NCBI RefSeq assembly: GCF_005233515.1 | Contig: NZ_QFZZ01000010.1 | Span: forward strand, 1-64,000 | Origin: Pseudomonas sp. CFBP13508 | GTDB taxonomy: Bacteria; Pseudomonadota; Gammaproteobacteria; Pseudomonadales; Pseudomonadaceae | Length of the DNA: 64,000 bases | Direction: 5' to 3' | Shown here: piece after piece, positions 35,139 through 44,856 of the stretch | Layout: each line of letters starts with the position of its first letter | Numbering within the stretch: the stretch's first letter is position 1 | The notes under the pieces: generated by a model | The model's input: only the letters and a program-made list of their open reading frames with translations | What the model was told of the DNA's origin: nothing | Database searches by the model: none | Translations under genes and position numbers: made by a program

Positions 35139-35219
35139 TGGAGCGGGGGCTGCGATCTGTTGATGTTGTTTTTCAGGATCAAAAGATCGCAGCCTCGTTG
35201 CACTCGACAGCTCCTACAA
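35139..35219. repeat. Family A REP pair, left arm degenerate
   Basis: GCTGCGATCTGTTGATG on the left and GATCAAAAGATCGCAGCCTC...CAGCTCCTAC on the right, directly after the HTH regulator gene. Confidence 0.8.
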
Positions 35220-35228
35220 GAGGTTTTG

Positions 35229-36125
35229 TCAGGGGCTGTCGATCTGCTCCAGCATCCATTTCACAAAATCTCGCACCTTCGGCACTTCCGCCGCGTGCTC
35301 CGGGTAGGCCAGGTAATAGGCATCGCTGCTGGGCATCGCATGCTGCCAGGGTATGACCAGTTTGCCCTCGGCCAATTCCTCTTCAACCAGAAACCGTGGC
35401 AGCAGGGCCACGCCACAACCGACCTGGGCGGCGCGGATGCACATGTAAAAGGTTTCGAAACGCGGCCCATGGTAGCTGTGTTCGGTGTGGTAGCCCTGAC
35501 TGTCGAACCAGTCGTGCCAGGCCTGCGGTCGCGAGGCATTTTGCAGCAGCACCAGATCAGTGAGTTGCGTCGGGTCAGTGAATGGCGCGTCCGGCAGGCT
35601 CCCCGGGGCGCAGACCGGCACCAGTTGTTCGCCGAACAATTTCAGGCACTCGGTGCCCGGACGCGAAGCCTGGCCGAAATAGAAAGCCAGATCGCTGCGC
35701 CCCTGCAACAGATCGTCGGCCTCCTGCTCGTTGCACAGATCCAGATGAATCGACGGATGGCGCAGGCGCCAGCCTTTCAGGCGCGGCACCAGCCAGCGGG
35801 CGCCGAAGGTCGAAGGGGTGGAGACGCGCAGGACTTCGGTCTCGCCGCCGTAGGAACGCAGGTAATGCGTCGACATCTCCACCTGACTGAGGATTTTTCT
35901 GACCTCGACCAGATACAAATCCCCGGCCGGCGTCATCTGCAAACGCCGACGCACGCGGCGGAACAGCAAGTGCTGCAACAGCTCTTCAAGCTGTGCGACT
36001 TGTTTGCTCACCGCACTCTGGGTCAGGTTCAGCTCTTCGGCAGCGCGGGTGAAACTCAGGTGTCGGGTCACCGCCTCGAAGCATTGCAGCGCGGTGATAG
36101 AGGGCAAGTGGCGTTTGTTCAGCAT
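35229..36125 (-). CDS. LysR family transcriptional regulator (likely of amaBA)
   Basis: A 298-residue GcvA-like LysR regulator. The N-terminal winged helix reads LPSITALQCFEAVTRHLSFTRAAEELNLTQSAVSKQVAQLEE, followed by the periplasmic-binding-protein-like effector domain (about 92-295). ATG 36125 (MLNKRHLPSI) has AAGGA 8 bases upstream; the longer in-frame start would overlap amaB. It is divergent from amaB-amaA, so it probably senses pipecolate, piperideine-6-carboxylate or another lysine catabolite. That link is inferred from position. Confidence 0.93.
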   Translation of the reverse strand: MLNKRHLPSITALQCFEAVTRHLSFTRAAEELNLTQSAVSKQVAQLEELLQHLLFRRVRRRLQMTPAGDLYLVEVRKILSQVEMSTHYLRSYGGETEVLRVSTPSTFGARWLVPRLKGWRLRHPSIHLDLCNEQEADDLLQGRSDLAFYFGQASRPGTECLKLFGEQLVPVCAPGSLPDAPFTDPTQLTDLVLLQNASRPQAWHDWFDSQGYHTEHSYHGPRFETFYMCIRAAQVGCGVALLPRFLVEEELAEGKLVIPWQHAMPSSDAYYLAYPEHAAEVPKVRDFVKWMLEQIDSP

Positions 36126-36289
36126 GGCCAGTCCTTTTTCTTGTCTTTCTCTAGGCAGCATGAATAAACGGAATGATATCTGGCGTAAAGGTCGTTTGTT
36201 GCATCGCCGCAGTGAGGCTACAAATAAAGGCCTGCCCGGCCATGAAATGAATGGCTGCACACATTCTGTTTTTGCTTGAGGAGAGACCC

Positions 36290-37780
36290 ATGGTTGCCGC
36301 ATTGCTTGATCGTCTGGGAGTCAACCCGGCCCTGTACCAGAACGGCAAAGTGCCGGTGCATTCGCCCATCGATGGCAGCGAAATTGCCTCGGTGAACTGG
36401 GAAGGCGCTGCCGAAGTCGAGCAGCACATCAGTCGTGCAGATCATGCATTCGAGCACTGGCGCAAGGTGCCGGCGCCGCGTCGCGGTGAGCTGGTGCGCC
36501 AGTTCGGCGAAGTGTTGCGCGAGTCCAAGGCCGACCTTGGCGAGCTGGTATCGTGGGAGGCCGGCAAGATCACACAGGAAGGTCTGGGTGAAGTGCAGGA
36601 GATGATCGACATCTGCGACTTCGCCGTTGGCCTGTCGCGCCAGTTGTACGGTCTGACCATCGCCTCCGAGCGCCCGGGCCACCACATGCGCGAAACCTGG
36701 CATCCGCTTGGCGTGGTCGGCGTCATCAGCGCATTCAACTTTCCGGTCGCAGTGTGGGCGTGGAACACCACCCTGGCGCTGGTCTGCGGCAACCCTGTGG
36801 TGTGGAAGCCATCAGAGAAAACCCCGCTGACCGCGCTGGCCTGTCAGGCACTGTTCGATCGCGTAGTGAAGAATTTCAGCGATGCTCCGGCGAGTCTGTG
36901 CCAGGTTGTGATCGGCGGTCGTGATGCCGGCGAAGCGCTGGTCGATGATCCGCGTGTTGCGCTGATCAGCGCCACCGGCAGCACGCGCATGGGCCGCGAA
37001 GTGGCGCCGAAAGTCGCCGCGCGTTTCGCCCGCAGCATTCTCGAGCTCGGCGGCAACAACGCGATGATCCTCGGCCCGAGCGCCGATCTGGACATGGCCG
37101 TGCGCGCGATTCTGTTCAGCGCCGTCGGTACCGCCGGGCAACGCTGCACGACTTTGCGCCGTCTGATCGCCCATGAATCGGTGAAGGAAGAAATCGTCAC
37201 CCGCCTCAAGGCTGCCTATTCGAAAGTACGCATCGGCCATCCGCTGCAAGGCAATCTGGTCGGCCCGCTGATCGACAAACACAGCTTCGAAAACATGCAG
37301 GATGCGCTGGAACAGGCACTGAGCGAAGGCGGCCGGGTGTTCGGTGGCAAGCGCCAACTGGAAGAGCAGTTCCCCAACGCCTACTACGTGTCGCCGGCCA
37401 TCGTGGAAATGCCCGAGCAGAGCGACGTGGTCTGCAGCGAAACCTTTGCGCCGATTCTCTACGTGGTCGGCTACAGCGATTTCGAGGAAGCGCTGCGCCT
37501 GAACAATGCCGTGCCGCAAGGCCTGTCATCGTGCATCTTCACCACCGACGTGCGTGAGGCCGAGCGGTTCATGTCGGCGGTCGGCAGCGACTGCGGCATC
37601 GCCAACGTCAACATCGGCCCGAGCGGCGCGGAAATCGGCGGTGCCTTTGGTGGCGAGAAAGAGACCGGCGGCGGTCGTGAATCCGGCTCCGATGCCTGGC
37701 GCGCGTACATGCGCCGGCAGACCAACACCGTCAACTACTCGCTGGAATTGCCGTTGGCGCAGGGCATTACATTCGATTAA
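36290..37780 (+). CDS. amaB: L-piperidine-6-carboxylate dehydrogenase (aldehyde dehydrogenase)
   Basis: A 496-residue NAD(P)-dependent aldehyde dehydrogenase that oxidises piperideine-6-carboxylate/2-aminoadipate semialdehyde to 2-aminoadipate in lysine and pipecolate catabolism. It shows the ALDH fold: GVVGVISAFNFPVAVWAWN, general-base ILELGGNNAMI, and catalytic cysteine in GTAGQRCTTLRRL near residue 287. The sequence and length match AmaB of P. putida as I remember it. ATG 36290 lies 5 bases after GAGGAGAGA. The amaA oxidase follows 90 bases downstream across a family C repeat, and the LysR regulator is divergent. Confidence 0.92.
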   Translation: MVAALLDRLGVNPALYQNGKVPVHSPIDGSEIASVNWEGAAEVEQHISRADHAFEHWRKVPAPRRGELVRQFGEVLRESKADLGELVSWEAGKITQEGLGEVQEMIDICDFAVGLSRQLYGLTIASERPGHHMRETWHPLGVVGVISAFNFPVAVWAWNTTLALVCGNPVVWKPSEKTPLTALACQALFDRVVKNFSDAPASLCQVVIGGRDAGEALVDDPRVALISATGSTRMGREVAPKVAARFARSILELGGNNAMILGPSADLDMAVRAILFSAVGTAGQRCTTLRRLIAHESVKEEIVTRLKAAYSKVRIGHPLQGNLVGPLIDKHSFENMQDALEQALSEGGRVFGGKRQLEEQFPNAYYVSPAIVEMPEQSDVVCSETFAPILYVVGYSDFEEALRLNNAVPQGLSSCIFTTDVREAERFMSAVGSDCGIANVNIGPSGAEIGGAFGGEKETGGGRESGSDAWRAYMRRQTNTVNYSLELPLAQGITFD

Positions 37781-37852
37781 GCAGCTACAAGCTTCAAGCT
37801 ACAAGCGTCAAGCAGACCGGCTTGCAGCTTGTAGCTTGTGGCTTGCGGCTGC
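37781..37852. repeat. Family C intergenic repeat
   Basis: Short words AGCTACAAGCTTCAAGCTAC and CTTGCAGCTTGTAGCTTGTG form an imperfect inverted repeat between amaB and amaA. Related copies lie at 57015 and 62499. Confidence 0.8.
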
Positions 37853-37870
37853 TCCGACAGGAGCTTGGCA

Positions 37871-39154
37871 ATGCCGTTACGCGAAGAATGTCTGTGGGAA
37901 ACGCTCACGCCACAACGCCCGGATAACGCGGCGCTCAGCGGCGAGGTCAAGGTCGATGTCTGCGTGATCGGCGCCGGGTTCACCGGGTTGTCGGCGGCGC
38001 TGCATCTGCTGGAAAAAGGCAAAAGCGTCTGCGTGCTGGAGGCTCATCGCGCAGGGCATGGTGGCTCCGGGCGCAACGTCGGGCTGGTCAACGCCGGCAT
38101 GTGGATTCCTCCGGACGAGATCGAAGCCGGTTTCGGCGAGGCGGTCGGCAGTCAGCTCAACCGCATGCTCGGTGCGGCGCCGGCGCTGGTGTTCAGCCTT
38201 GTGGATAAATACAACATCGATTGCCAGTTGCGCCGCGAAGGCACTTTGCACATGGCGCACAACGCCAAGGGCGAGGCGGACCTGCGCAGTCGCGAACAGC
38301 AGTGGAAGCGCCGTGGCGCACCGGTCGAACTGCTCACCGGCAAGGCTTGCGAGCAAGCCACCGGTACGCAGAAAATCGCCGCCGCGTTGCTTGATCGCCG
38401 TGCCGGCACGCTCAATCCTATGGCCTATGTCACCGGGCTGGCGAATGCCGTGCGCGGGCTCGGCGGGCAGATGTTCGATCATTCGCCGGTGACCCGCCTC
38501 GAGCGCATCGGGCAGAACTGGTCGGTGCAAACCGCCCAGGGCTCGGTACTCGCCGAACAAGTGGTCATCGCCTCCAATGCTTACACCGAAGGCGACTGGA
38601 CCGAACTCAAGCGCAATTTCTTTCCCGGTTATTACTACCAGGTCGCCTCGGTGCCGCTCAGCGAAGACGCCGCGCAGGAAATTCTTCCCGGCGGGCAGGG
38701 CTCGTGGGATACCCGTCAGGTATTGAGCAGCATCCGCCGTGACAAGGACGGACGGCTGTTGCTCGGCAGCCTCGGCAATGGCAACCAGAAACCGACCTGG
38801 TTTCTCAAGGCCTGGGCTGATCGGGTGCAGCAGCATTACTTCCCCAACCTGAAGCCGGTCGAATGGGAATGCACCTGGACCGGGCGCATTGCGTTTACCC
38901 CTGATCACCTGATGCGTCTGTTCGAACCGGCGCCGGGGCTGGTGGCCGTCACCGGTTATAACGGTCGCGGCGTCACCACCGGCACGGTGGTCGGCAAAGC
39001 TTTTGCCGATTACCTGTGCAACGGCGATCCGCAGGCACTGCCGATTCCCTTCGCACCGATGCAGCCCCTGGCCGGTGCGGGCTTGCGCAGTTGCCTGTAC
39101 GAGGCCGGGTTTTCTCTGTATCACGCGGGCCAGTGCCTGCGCATCGTCATTTGA
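37871..39154 (+). CDS. amaA: L-pipecolate oxidase
   Basis: A 427-residue FAD-dependent oxidoreductase of the DAO family that oxidises L-pipecolate to piperideine-6-carboxylate, the substrate of AmaB. The dinucleotide-binding motif is CVIGAGFTGLSAALHLLEKG (residues 29-48), followed by the E of VLEAHRAGHGGSGRNVGLVN; a second FAD segment lies at the C-terminus (GYNGRGVTTGTVVGKAFADYL). Length agrees with P. putida AmaA (428). ATG 37871 has AGGAG 8 bases upstream. The gene order amaB-amaA with a divergent LysR supports the assignment. Confidence 0.9.
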   Translation: MPLREECLWETLTPQRPDNAALSGEVKVDVCVIGAGFTGLSAALHLLEKGKSVCVLEAHRAGHGGSGRNVGLVNAGMWIPPDEIEAGFGEAVGSQLNRMLGAAPALVFSLVDKYNIDCQLRREGTLHMAHNAKGEADLRSREQQWKRRGAPVELLTGKACEQATGTQKIAAALLDRRAGTLNPMAYVTGLANAVRGLGGQMFDHSPVTRLERIGQNWSVQTAQGSVLAEQVVIASNAYTEGDWTELKRNFFPGYYYQVASVPLSEDAAQEILPGGQGSWDTRQVLSSIRRDKDGRLLLGSLGNGNQKPTWFLKAWADRVQQHYFPNLKPVEWECTWTGRIAFTPDHLMRLFEPAPGLVAVTGYNGRGVTTGTVVGKAFADYLCNGDPQALPIPFAPMQPLAGAGLRSCLYEAGFSLYHAGQCLRIVI

Positions 39155-39209
39155 GTGTTGAAAATTGTTGCCGCAAGCGGCGCTTTTGCATCCAGCGACT
39201 AGCCTGTAA

Positions 39210-39237
39210 TGGTGCGGGTTGTAGCAGTCCCGCACCA
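39210..39237. other. Inverted repeat between amaA and braC
   Basis: TGGTGCGGG and CCCGCACCA form a perfect 9-base inverted repeat with a 10-base loop, 56 bases after the amaA stop and about 235 bases upstream of the braC sigma-54 promoter. It may be an amaA terminator without a T tract, or an activator site; GGTGC/GCACC are NtrC-like half-sites but in the reverse arrangement. Confidence 0.45.
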
Positions 39238-39445
39238 GCAGTGTGCAGTTCGGTGACGCGGGCTGTTACAGGCTGGTTGCACGTCGTTTGCCGCTGCGGT
39301 TGCAATGATGGCGCGTGCGGGTTGCGCCTGAAAAAACAAATGGTTTCACCTTCCGCGGTTTAGACGGTTGCACGCCCAATGAAAATGGGACCGAAACAGT
39401 CGAAATAACAACAACGCAGCGACTTTTTGAAGAATAAAAAACCGA

Positions 39446-39461
39446 TGGCACGGGCCTTGCT
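39446..39461 (+). promoter_or_regulatory. Sigma-54 promoter of braC operon
   Basis: TGGCACGGGCCTTGCT is a perfect match to TGGCAC-N5-TTGCW. The predicted start is about 39472, some 50 bases before the braC ATG. This makes amino-acid uptake dependent on RpoN and an unidentified enhancer-binding protein. The upstream 290 bases would hold the enhancer. Confidence 0.8.
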
Positions 39462-39522
39462 CTGAGCTTTGAGTGAAGTGAAGTCGCAGTGCCAACTAAA
39501 AAAAACCTTGGAGCACCACCTC

Positions 39523-40656
39523 ATGTCCCAGACGTTTTACAAGAAAGGCTTTCTGGCCCTCGCAGTCGCTACTGCGCTGGGTGTTTCTGCGTTTGCTCAA
39601 GCTGATATCAAGATCGGTGTAGCGGGTCCTATGACCGGTGCCAACGCGGCATTCGGCGAGCAGTACATGAAGGGTGCACAGGCGGCGGCCGATGCGGTCA
39701 ACGCGGCGGGCGGCGTGAATGGGGAAAAAATCGTCCTGGTCAAAGGCGATGACGCCTGCGAACCGAAGCAGGCAGTGACGGTCGCCAAGGACCTCACCAA
39801 CCAGAAAGTCGCCGGCGTGGTCGGGCACTTCTGCTCCTCGTCGACTATTCCAGCCTCGGAAATCTACGACGAAGCCGGGATCATCGCGATCACCCCTGGC
39901 TCGACCAACCCGCAAGTTACCGAGCGTGGCCTCAGCGCCATGTTCCGTATGTGCGGACGTGACGACCAGCAAGGCATCGTTGCCGGCGACTACATCGTCG
40001 ACATGCTCAAGGGCAAGAAAGTCGTCGTGCTGCACGACAAGGACACCTACGGCCAAGGCCTGGCGGACGCCACCAAGGCTCAGCTGGAAAAACGCGGCGT
40101 CAAGCCTGTGCTGTACGAAGGCCTGACCCGTGGCGAGAAAGACTTCAGCACCATCGTCACCAAGATCCGTGGCGCCGGTGCCGATGTCGTCTACTTCGGT
40201 GGCCTGCATCCGGAAGCCGGTCCACTGGTTCGCCAGCTGCGTGAACAAGGCCTGAAAGACGTCAAGTTCATGTCCGACGACGGCATCGTGACCGACGAGC
40301 TGGTGACCACCGCTGGCGGCCCACAATTCACTGACGGCGTGCTGATGACTTTCGGCGCCGACCCGCGCCTGTTGCCTGAAAGCAAGACCGTAGTGGACGC
40401 GTTCCGCAAGGCCGGTACCGAGCCTGAGGGCTATACCCTGTACGCCTACGCCTCGGTTCAGACCCTGGCGGCAGCGTTCAACGGCGCGAAGAAAAACGAC
40501 GGCGAAGCCGCTGCCAAGTGGCTGAAGGCCAACCCGGTGAAAACCGTGATGGGCGAGAAGACCTGGGACGCCAAAGGCGACCTGAAAGTCTCCGACTACG
40601 TGGTTTACCAGTGGGACAAGGACGGCAAATACCACCAGCTGGAAAAGCAGAAGTAA
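39523..40656 (+). CDS. braC: Branched-chain amino acid ABC transporter, periplasmic binding protein
   Basis: A 377-residue periplasmic Leu/Ile/Val(/Ala/Thr)-binding protein. The signal peptide spans about 1-25 and ends FAQA, giving mature DIKIGVAGPMTGANAAFGEQ. The type I periplasmic-binding fold is recognisable by VVGHFCSSSTIPASEIYDEAGI and DADVVYFGG-like segments, and the C-terminal VSDYVVYQWDKDGKYHQL. Length agrees with P. aeruginosa BraC (373). ATG 39523 is used; the upstream in-frame start lies before the predicted transcription start. First gene of braCDEFG, separated from braD by 245 bases carrying a REP pair, which could keep this gene's expression above that of the membrane genes. Confidence 0.96.
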   Translation: MSQTFYKKGFLALAVATALGVSAFAQADIKIGVAGPMTGANAAFGEQYMKGAQAAADAVNAAGGVNGEKIVLVKGDDACEPKQAVTVAKDLTNQKVAGVVGHFCSSSTIPASEIYDEAGIIAITPGSTNPQVTERGLSAMFRMCGRDDQQGIVAGDYIVDMLKGKKVVVLHDKDTYGQGLADATKAQLEKRGVKPVLYEGLTRGEKDFSTIVTKIRGAGADVVYFGGLHPEAGPLVRQLREQGLKDVKFMSDDGIVTDELVTTAGGPQFTDGVLMTFGADPRLLPESKTVVDAFRKAGTEPEGYTLYAYASVQTLAAAFNGAKKNDGEAAAKWLKANPVKTVMGEKTWDAKGDLKVSDYVVYQWDKDGKYHQLEKQK

Positions 40657-40691
40657 GGGCTGAAGCGATCATCTGATCACTACCGATCCCC

Positions 40692-40781
40692 TGTGGGAGC
40701 GAGCCTGCTCGCGAAGACGCACTGACAAACAACCTCTGCGTTGAATGTGCAACCGCTTTCGCGAGCAGGCTCGCTCCCACA
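40692..40781. repeat. Family B REP pair between braC and braD
   Basis: TGTGGGAGCGAGCCTGCTCG...CGAA and its inverted partner TTCGCGAGCAGGCTCGCTCC...CACA, about 42 bases apart, lie inside an operon rather than after it. Confidence 0.92.
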
Positions 40782-40851
40782 AAGGGGTTCCGTGTGGTCA
40801 GGGCTGATCACGCTCCGACATTGCTCCGACGTACATCTGTATTTTTCCTAG

Positions 40852-40881
40852 AAGAACCGCGCGTCATGGGCGCGCAGGTTC
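40852..40881 (+). promoter_or_regulatory. Hairpin in the braD leader
   Basis: AGAACC-GCGCG and CGCGC-A-GGTTCT can pair with a single bulge 20 bases before the braD ATG; a second small stem CTCA/TGAG follows. The braD ribosome-binding site is weak, so folding here could limit translation. Function inferred only. Confidence 0.4.
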
Positions 40882-40901
40882 TCACTGCGTGAGATTGCGT
40901 T

Positions 40902-41816
<915 letters not shown>

Positions 41817-41819
41817 GCG

Positions 41820-43121
41820 ATGTCTGCAACCACTGAAAAATCCATCGATATCAAAAAAAGTCTGGTCGAGGCGATTCTTGCCGGCCTGATTGCGCTGATC
41901 GTGTTCGGGCCGATTGTCGGCGTGGTCCTCGACGGCTACAGCTTCAACCTCGAAGCGACCCGCGTGGCGTGGATCATTGCCATCGTCATGGCCGGTCGCT
42001 TTGCCCTCAGCCTGTTCCTGCAAACACCCAAGGGCCTGAAGATCCTCGACGGGTTCGAGAGCACCGGTTCCGGCGTGCACGTGCTTCCTGCAGATTACAA
42101 ATCGCGGCTGCGCTGGATCATTCCGCTGATCATTGTGCTGGCGATCATCGTGCCGTTTGTTTCCAACTCCTACCTGCTCGGCGTGGTCATCCTCGGTTTG
42201 ATCTACGTGCTGCTGGGGCTGGGGCTGAACATCGTGGTCGGTCTGGCCGGGCTGCTCGACCTTGGTTACGTGGCGTTCTACGCCATCGGTGCCTACGGTC
42301 TGGCGCTGGGTTACCAGTATCTCGGTCTGGGCTTCTGGACCGTGCTGCCGCTGGCGGCGATCACCGCAGGCCTGGCCGGTTGCATTCTCGGTTTCCCGGT
42401 GCTGCGTCTGCACGGTGACTATCTGGCGATCGTGACCCTGGGCTTCGGCGAAATCATCCGTCTGGTGCTGAACAACTGGCTGTCGCTGACTGGCGGCCCG
42501 AACGGCATGCCGGCGCCACTGCCGACGTTCTTCGGCCTGGAGTTCGGCAAGCGGGCGAAGGATGGCGGGGTGCCGTTTCATGAGTTCTTCGGTCTGACCT
42601 ACAACCCCGACGTGAAGTATTACTTCATCTATGCAGTGCTGTTCCTGGTGGTGCTGGCGGTGCTGTACGTCAAGCATCGGCTGGTGAAGATGCCGGTGGG
42701 TCGCGCCTGGGAAGCCCTGCGTGAAGATGAAATCGCCTGCCGCTCGATGGGCCTCAACCATGTGCTGGTCAAACTCTCGGCGTTCACCATCGGTGCGTCG
42801 ACGGCGGGTCTGGCCGGGGTGTTCTTCGCCACCTATCAAGGCTTCGTCAACCCGACCTCGTTTACCTTCTTCGAATCGGCGCTGATCCTCGCCATCGTCG
42901 TGCTCGGCGGCATGGGTTCGACCATCGGCGTGGTCATCGCCGCATTCGTGCTCACCGTTGCTCCGGAACTGCTGCGCGGCTTCGCTGAATACCGCGTGCT
43001 GCTGTTCGGCATCCTGATGGTGTTGATGATGATCTGGCGACCACGCGGGCTGATCCGCATCAGCCGCACCGGGGTCAAACCACGCAAAGGTGCCATTCAC
43101 TACGAGAGGACTGCGCCATGA
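41820..43121 (+). CDS. braE: Branched-chain amino acid ABC transporter, permease LivM/BraE
   Basis: A 433-residue inner-membrane permease, partner of BraD. An N-terminal extension (about 1-100) with two hydrophobic segments precedes the conserved LivM core (GLGLNIVVGLAGLLDLGYVAFYAIGAY ... VLRLHGDYLAIVTLGFGEI ... AWEALREDEIACRSMG). The extended N-terminus is normal for the Pseudomonas protein. It overlaps braF by four bases. Confidence 0.96.
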   Translation: MSATTEKSIDIKKSLVEAILAGLIALIVFGPIVGVVLDGYSFNLEATRVAWIIAIVMAGRFALSLFLQTPKGLKILDGFESTGSGVHVLPADYKSRLRWIIPLIIVLAIIVPFVSNSYLLGVVILGLIYVLLGLGLNIVVGLAGLLDLGYVAFYAIGAYGLALGYQYLGLGFWTVLPLAAITAGLAGCILGFPVLRLHGDYLAIVTLGFGEIIRLVLNNWLSLTGGPNGMPAPLPTFFGLEFGKRAKDGGVPFHEFFGLTYNPDVKYYFIYAVLFLVVLAVLYVKHRLVKMPVGRAWEALREDEIACRSMGLNHVLVKLSAFTIGASTAGLAGVFFATYQGFVNPTSFTFFESALILAIVVLGGMGSTIGVVIAAFVLTVAPELLRGFAEYRVLLFGILMVLMMIWRPRGLIRISRTGVKPRKGAIHYERTAP

Positions 43122-43990
43122 GTGAAGTCGTACTCTCTGTTGAAAAACTGATGATGCATTTCGGTGGCATCAAGGCGTTGAGCGATGTCAGCCTGAAGGT
43201 CAAACGCAATTCGATCTTCGCCCTGATCGGCCCTAACGGCGCCGGCAAGACCACGGTGTTCAACTGCCTGACCGGTTTCTACAAGGCCACGGGCGGCAAG
43301 ATCGAACTCAATGTGCGCGGCCAGCAGACCAACGTCATCCAGTTGCTGGGCGAGTCGTTCAAACCGACCGATTTCGTTTCGCCGAAATCCTTCCTCAGCC
43401 GCATGTACTACAAAATGTTCGGCGGTACTCACCTGGTGAACCGTGCAGGTCTCGCCCGTACGTTCCAGAACATTCGCCTGTTCAAGGAAATGTCGGTGCT
43501 GGAAAACCTGCTGGTCGCGCAGCACATGTGGGTCAACCGCAACATGCTCGCCGGCATCCTCAACACCAAGGGCTATCGCAAGGCCGAGAGCGATGCGTTG
43601 GATGTCGCGTTCTACTGGCTGGAAGTGGTCGATCTGGTCGACTGCGCCAACCGTCTCGCCGGTGAACTCTCGTACGGCCAGCAACGTCGTCTGGAGATCG
43701 CTCGGGCCATGTGCACCCGCCCGCAGATCATCTGCCTCGACGAACCGGCCGCCGGCCTCAACCCTCAGGAAACCGAAGCGCTCAGCGCGATGATCCGGCT
43801 GCTGCGCGACGAGCACGATCTGACCGTGGTGCTGATTGAACACGACATGGGCATGGTCATGAGCATTTCCGATCACATCGTGGTTCTCGACCACGGCATC
43901 GTCATCGCCGAAGGCGGGCCGGAAGCGATCCGCAACGATCCGAAAGTGATCGCAGCCTACCTGGGCGCCGACGAAGAGGAGCTGGTATGA
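43118..43990 (+). CDS. braF: Branched-chain amino acid ABC transporter, ATP-binding protein LivG/BraF
   Basis: A 290-residue ATPase subunit. Walker A is IGPNGAGKTTVFNCLTGFY, the ABC signature LSYGQQRRLEIARAM, and Walker B IICLDEPAAGLNP, followed by the D-loop and switch histidine (LIEHDMGMVM). The insertion between Walker A and the Q-loop (about residues 65-110) is longer than in E. coli LivG, as is usual for Pseudomonas BraF. Four-base overlaps with braE and braG show tight coupling. Confidence 0.96.
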   Translation: MSEVVLSVEKLMMHFGGIKALSDVSLKVKRNSIFALIGPNGAGKTTVFNCLTGFYKATGGKIELNVRGQQTNVIQLLGESFKPTDFVSPKSFLSRMYYKMFGGTHLVNRAGLARTFQNIRLFKEMSVLENLLVAQHMWVNRNMLAGILNTKGYRKAESDALDVAFYWLEVVDLVDCANRLAGELSYGQQRRLEIARAMCTRPQIICLDEPAAGLNPQETEALSAMIRLLRDEHDLTVVLIEHDMGMVMSISDHIVVLDHGIVIAEGGPEAIRNDPKVIAAYLGADEEELV

Positions 43991-44703
43991 GCCAACCGAT
44001 CCTCGAACTGCGCAATCTGGACGTGTTCTACGGCCCGATCCAGGCGCTCAAAGGCGTTTCTTTGCAGATCAACGAAGGCGAGACCGTCAGCCTGATCGGC
44101 TCCAACGGCGCCGGCAAGTCGACCTTGCTGATGTCGATCTTCGGCCAGCCGAGAGCGGCGGGTGGGCAGATTCTCTATCAGGGCGTCGACATCACGCAGA
44201 AGTCCTCGCACTACATCGCCTCCAACGGCATCGCGCAGTCACCGGAAGGGCGGCGGGTTTTCCCCGACATGACCGTCGAGGAAAACCTGCTGATGGGCAC
44301 CATCCCGATTGGCGACAAGTACGCCAAAGAGGACATGCAGCGCATGTTCGAGCTGTTCCCACGGCTTGAGGAGCGACGCAATCAGCGGGCGATGACCATG
44401 TCCGGCGGTGAACAGCAGATGCTTGCCATCGCCCGTGCGCTGATGAGCCGGCCGAAGCTGTTGCTGCTGGATGAACCGAGCCTGGGTCTGGCGCCGATAG
44501 TGGTGAAGCAGATTTTCGCCACGCTGCGCGAGCTGGCGAAAACCGGGATGACGATTTTCCTCGTCGAGCAGAACGCCAACCATGCGCTGAAGCTGTCGGA
44601 CCGGGCGTATGTGATGGTTAACGGTGAGATTCGCCTCACCGGCACCGGTAAAGAACTGTTGGTGAATGAGGAGGTGCGTAACGCCTATCTGGGCGGGCAC
44701 TGA
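43987..44703 (+). CDS. braG: Branched-chain amino acid ABC transporter, ATP-binding protein LivF/BraG
   Basis: A 238-residue ATPase, the second nucleotide-binding subunit. Walker A IGSNGAGKSTLLMSIFG, signature TMSGGEQQMLAIARALMS, Walker B LLLDEPSLGLAP, switch VEQNANHALKLSDRAYVM. Length equals LivF (237). Last gene of the operon, with a strong terminator 18 bases after the stop. Confidence 0.97.
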   Translation: MSQPILELRNLDVFYGPIQALKGVSLQINEGETVSLIGSNGAGKSTLLMSIFGQPRAAGGQILYQGVDITQKSSHYIASNGIAQSPEGRRVFPDMTVEENLLMGTIPIGDKYAKEDMQRMFELFPRLEERRNQRAMTMSGGEQQMLAIARALMSRPKLLLLDEPSLGLAPIVVKQIFATLRELAKTGMTIFLVEQNANHALKLSDRAYVMVNGEIRLTGTGKELLVNEEVRNAYLGGH

Positions 44704-44721
44704 TTTCTCACGGTTGTACAC

Positions 44722-44753
44722 AGCCCCGGCGACGAGAGTCCCGGGGCTTTTTT
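44722..44753 (+). terminator. Intrinsic terminator of bra operon
   Basis: AGCCCCGG and CCGGGGCT pair around an 11-base loop and are followed by TTTTTT. Confidence 0.93.
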
Positions 44754-44779
44754 ATCCTTCAAACTCGCCATATGTCTGT

Positions 44780-44855
44780 GTAGGAGCTGCCGAAGGCTGC
44801 GATCTTTTGATCTTGAAAAACAATCAAAAGATCGCAGCCTTCGGCAGCTCCTACA
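44780..44855. repeat. Family A REP pair (inverted)
   Basis: GTAGGAGCTGCCGAAGGCTG...GATCTTTTGATC faces GATCGCAGCCTTCGGCAGCT...CCTAC with an AT-rich centre. This is the most symmetrical family A copy in the window. Confidence 0.93.
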
Positions 44856-44856
44856 T

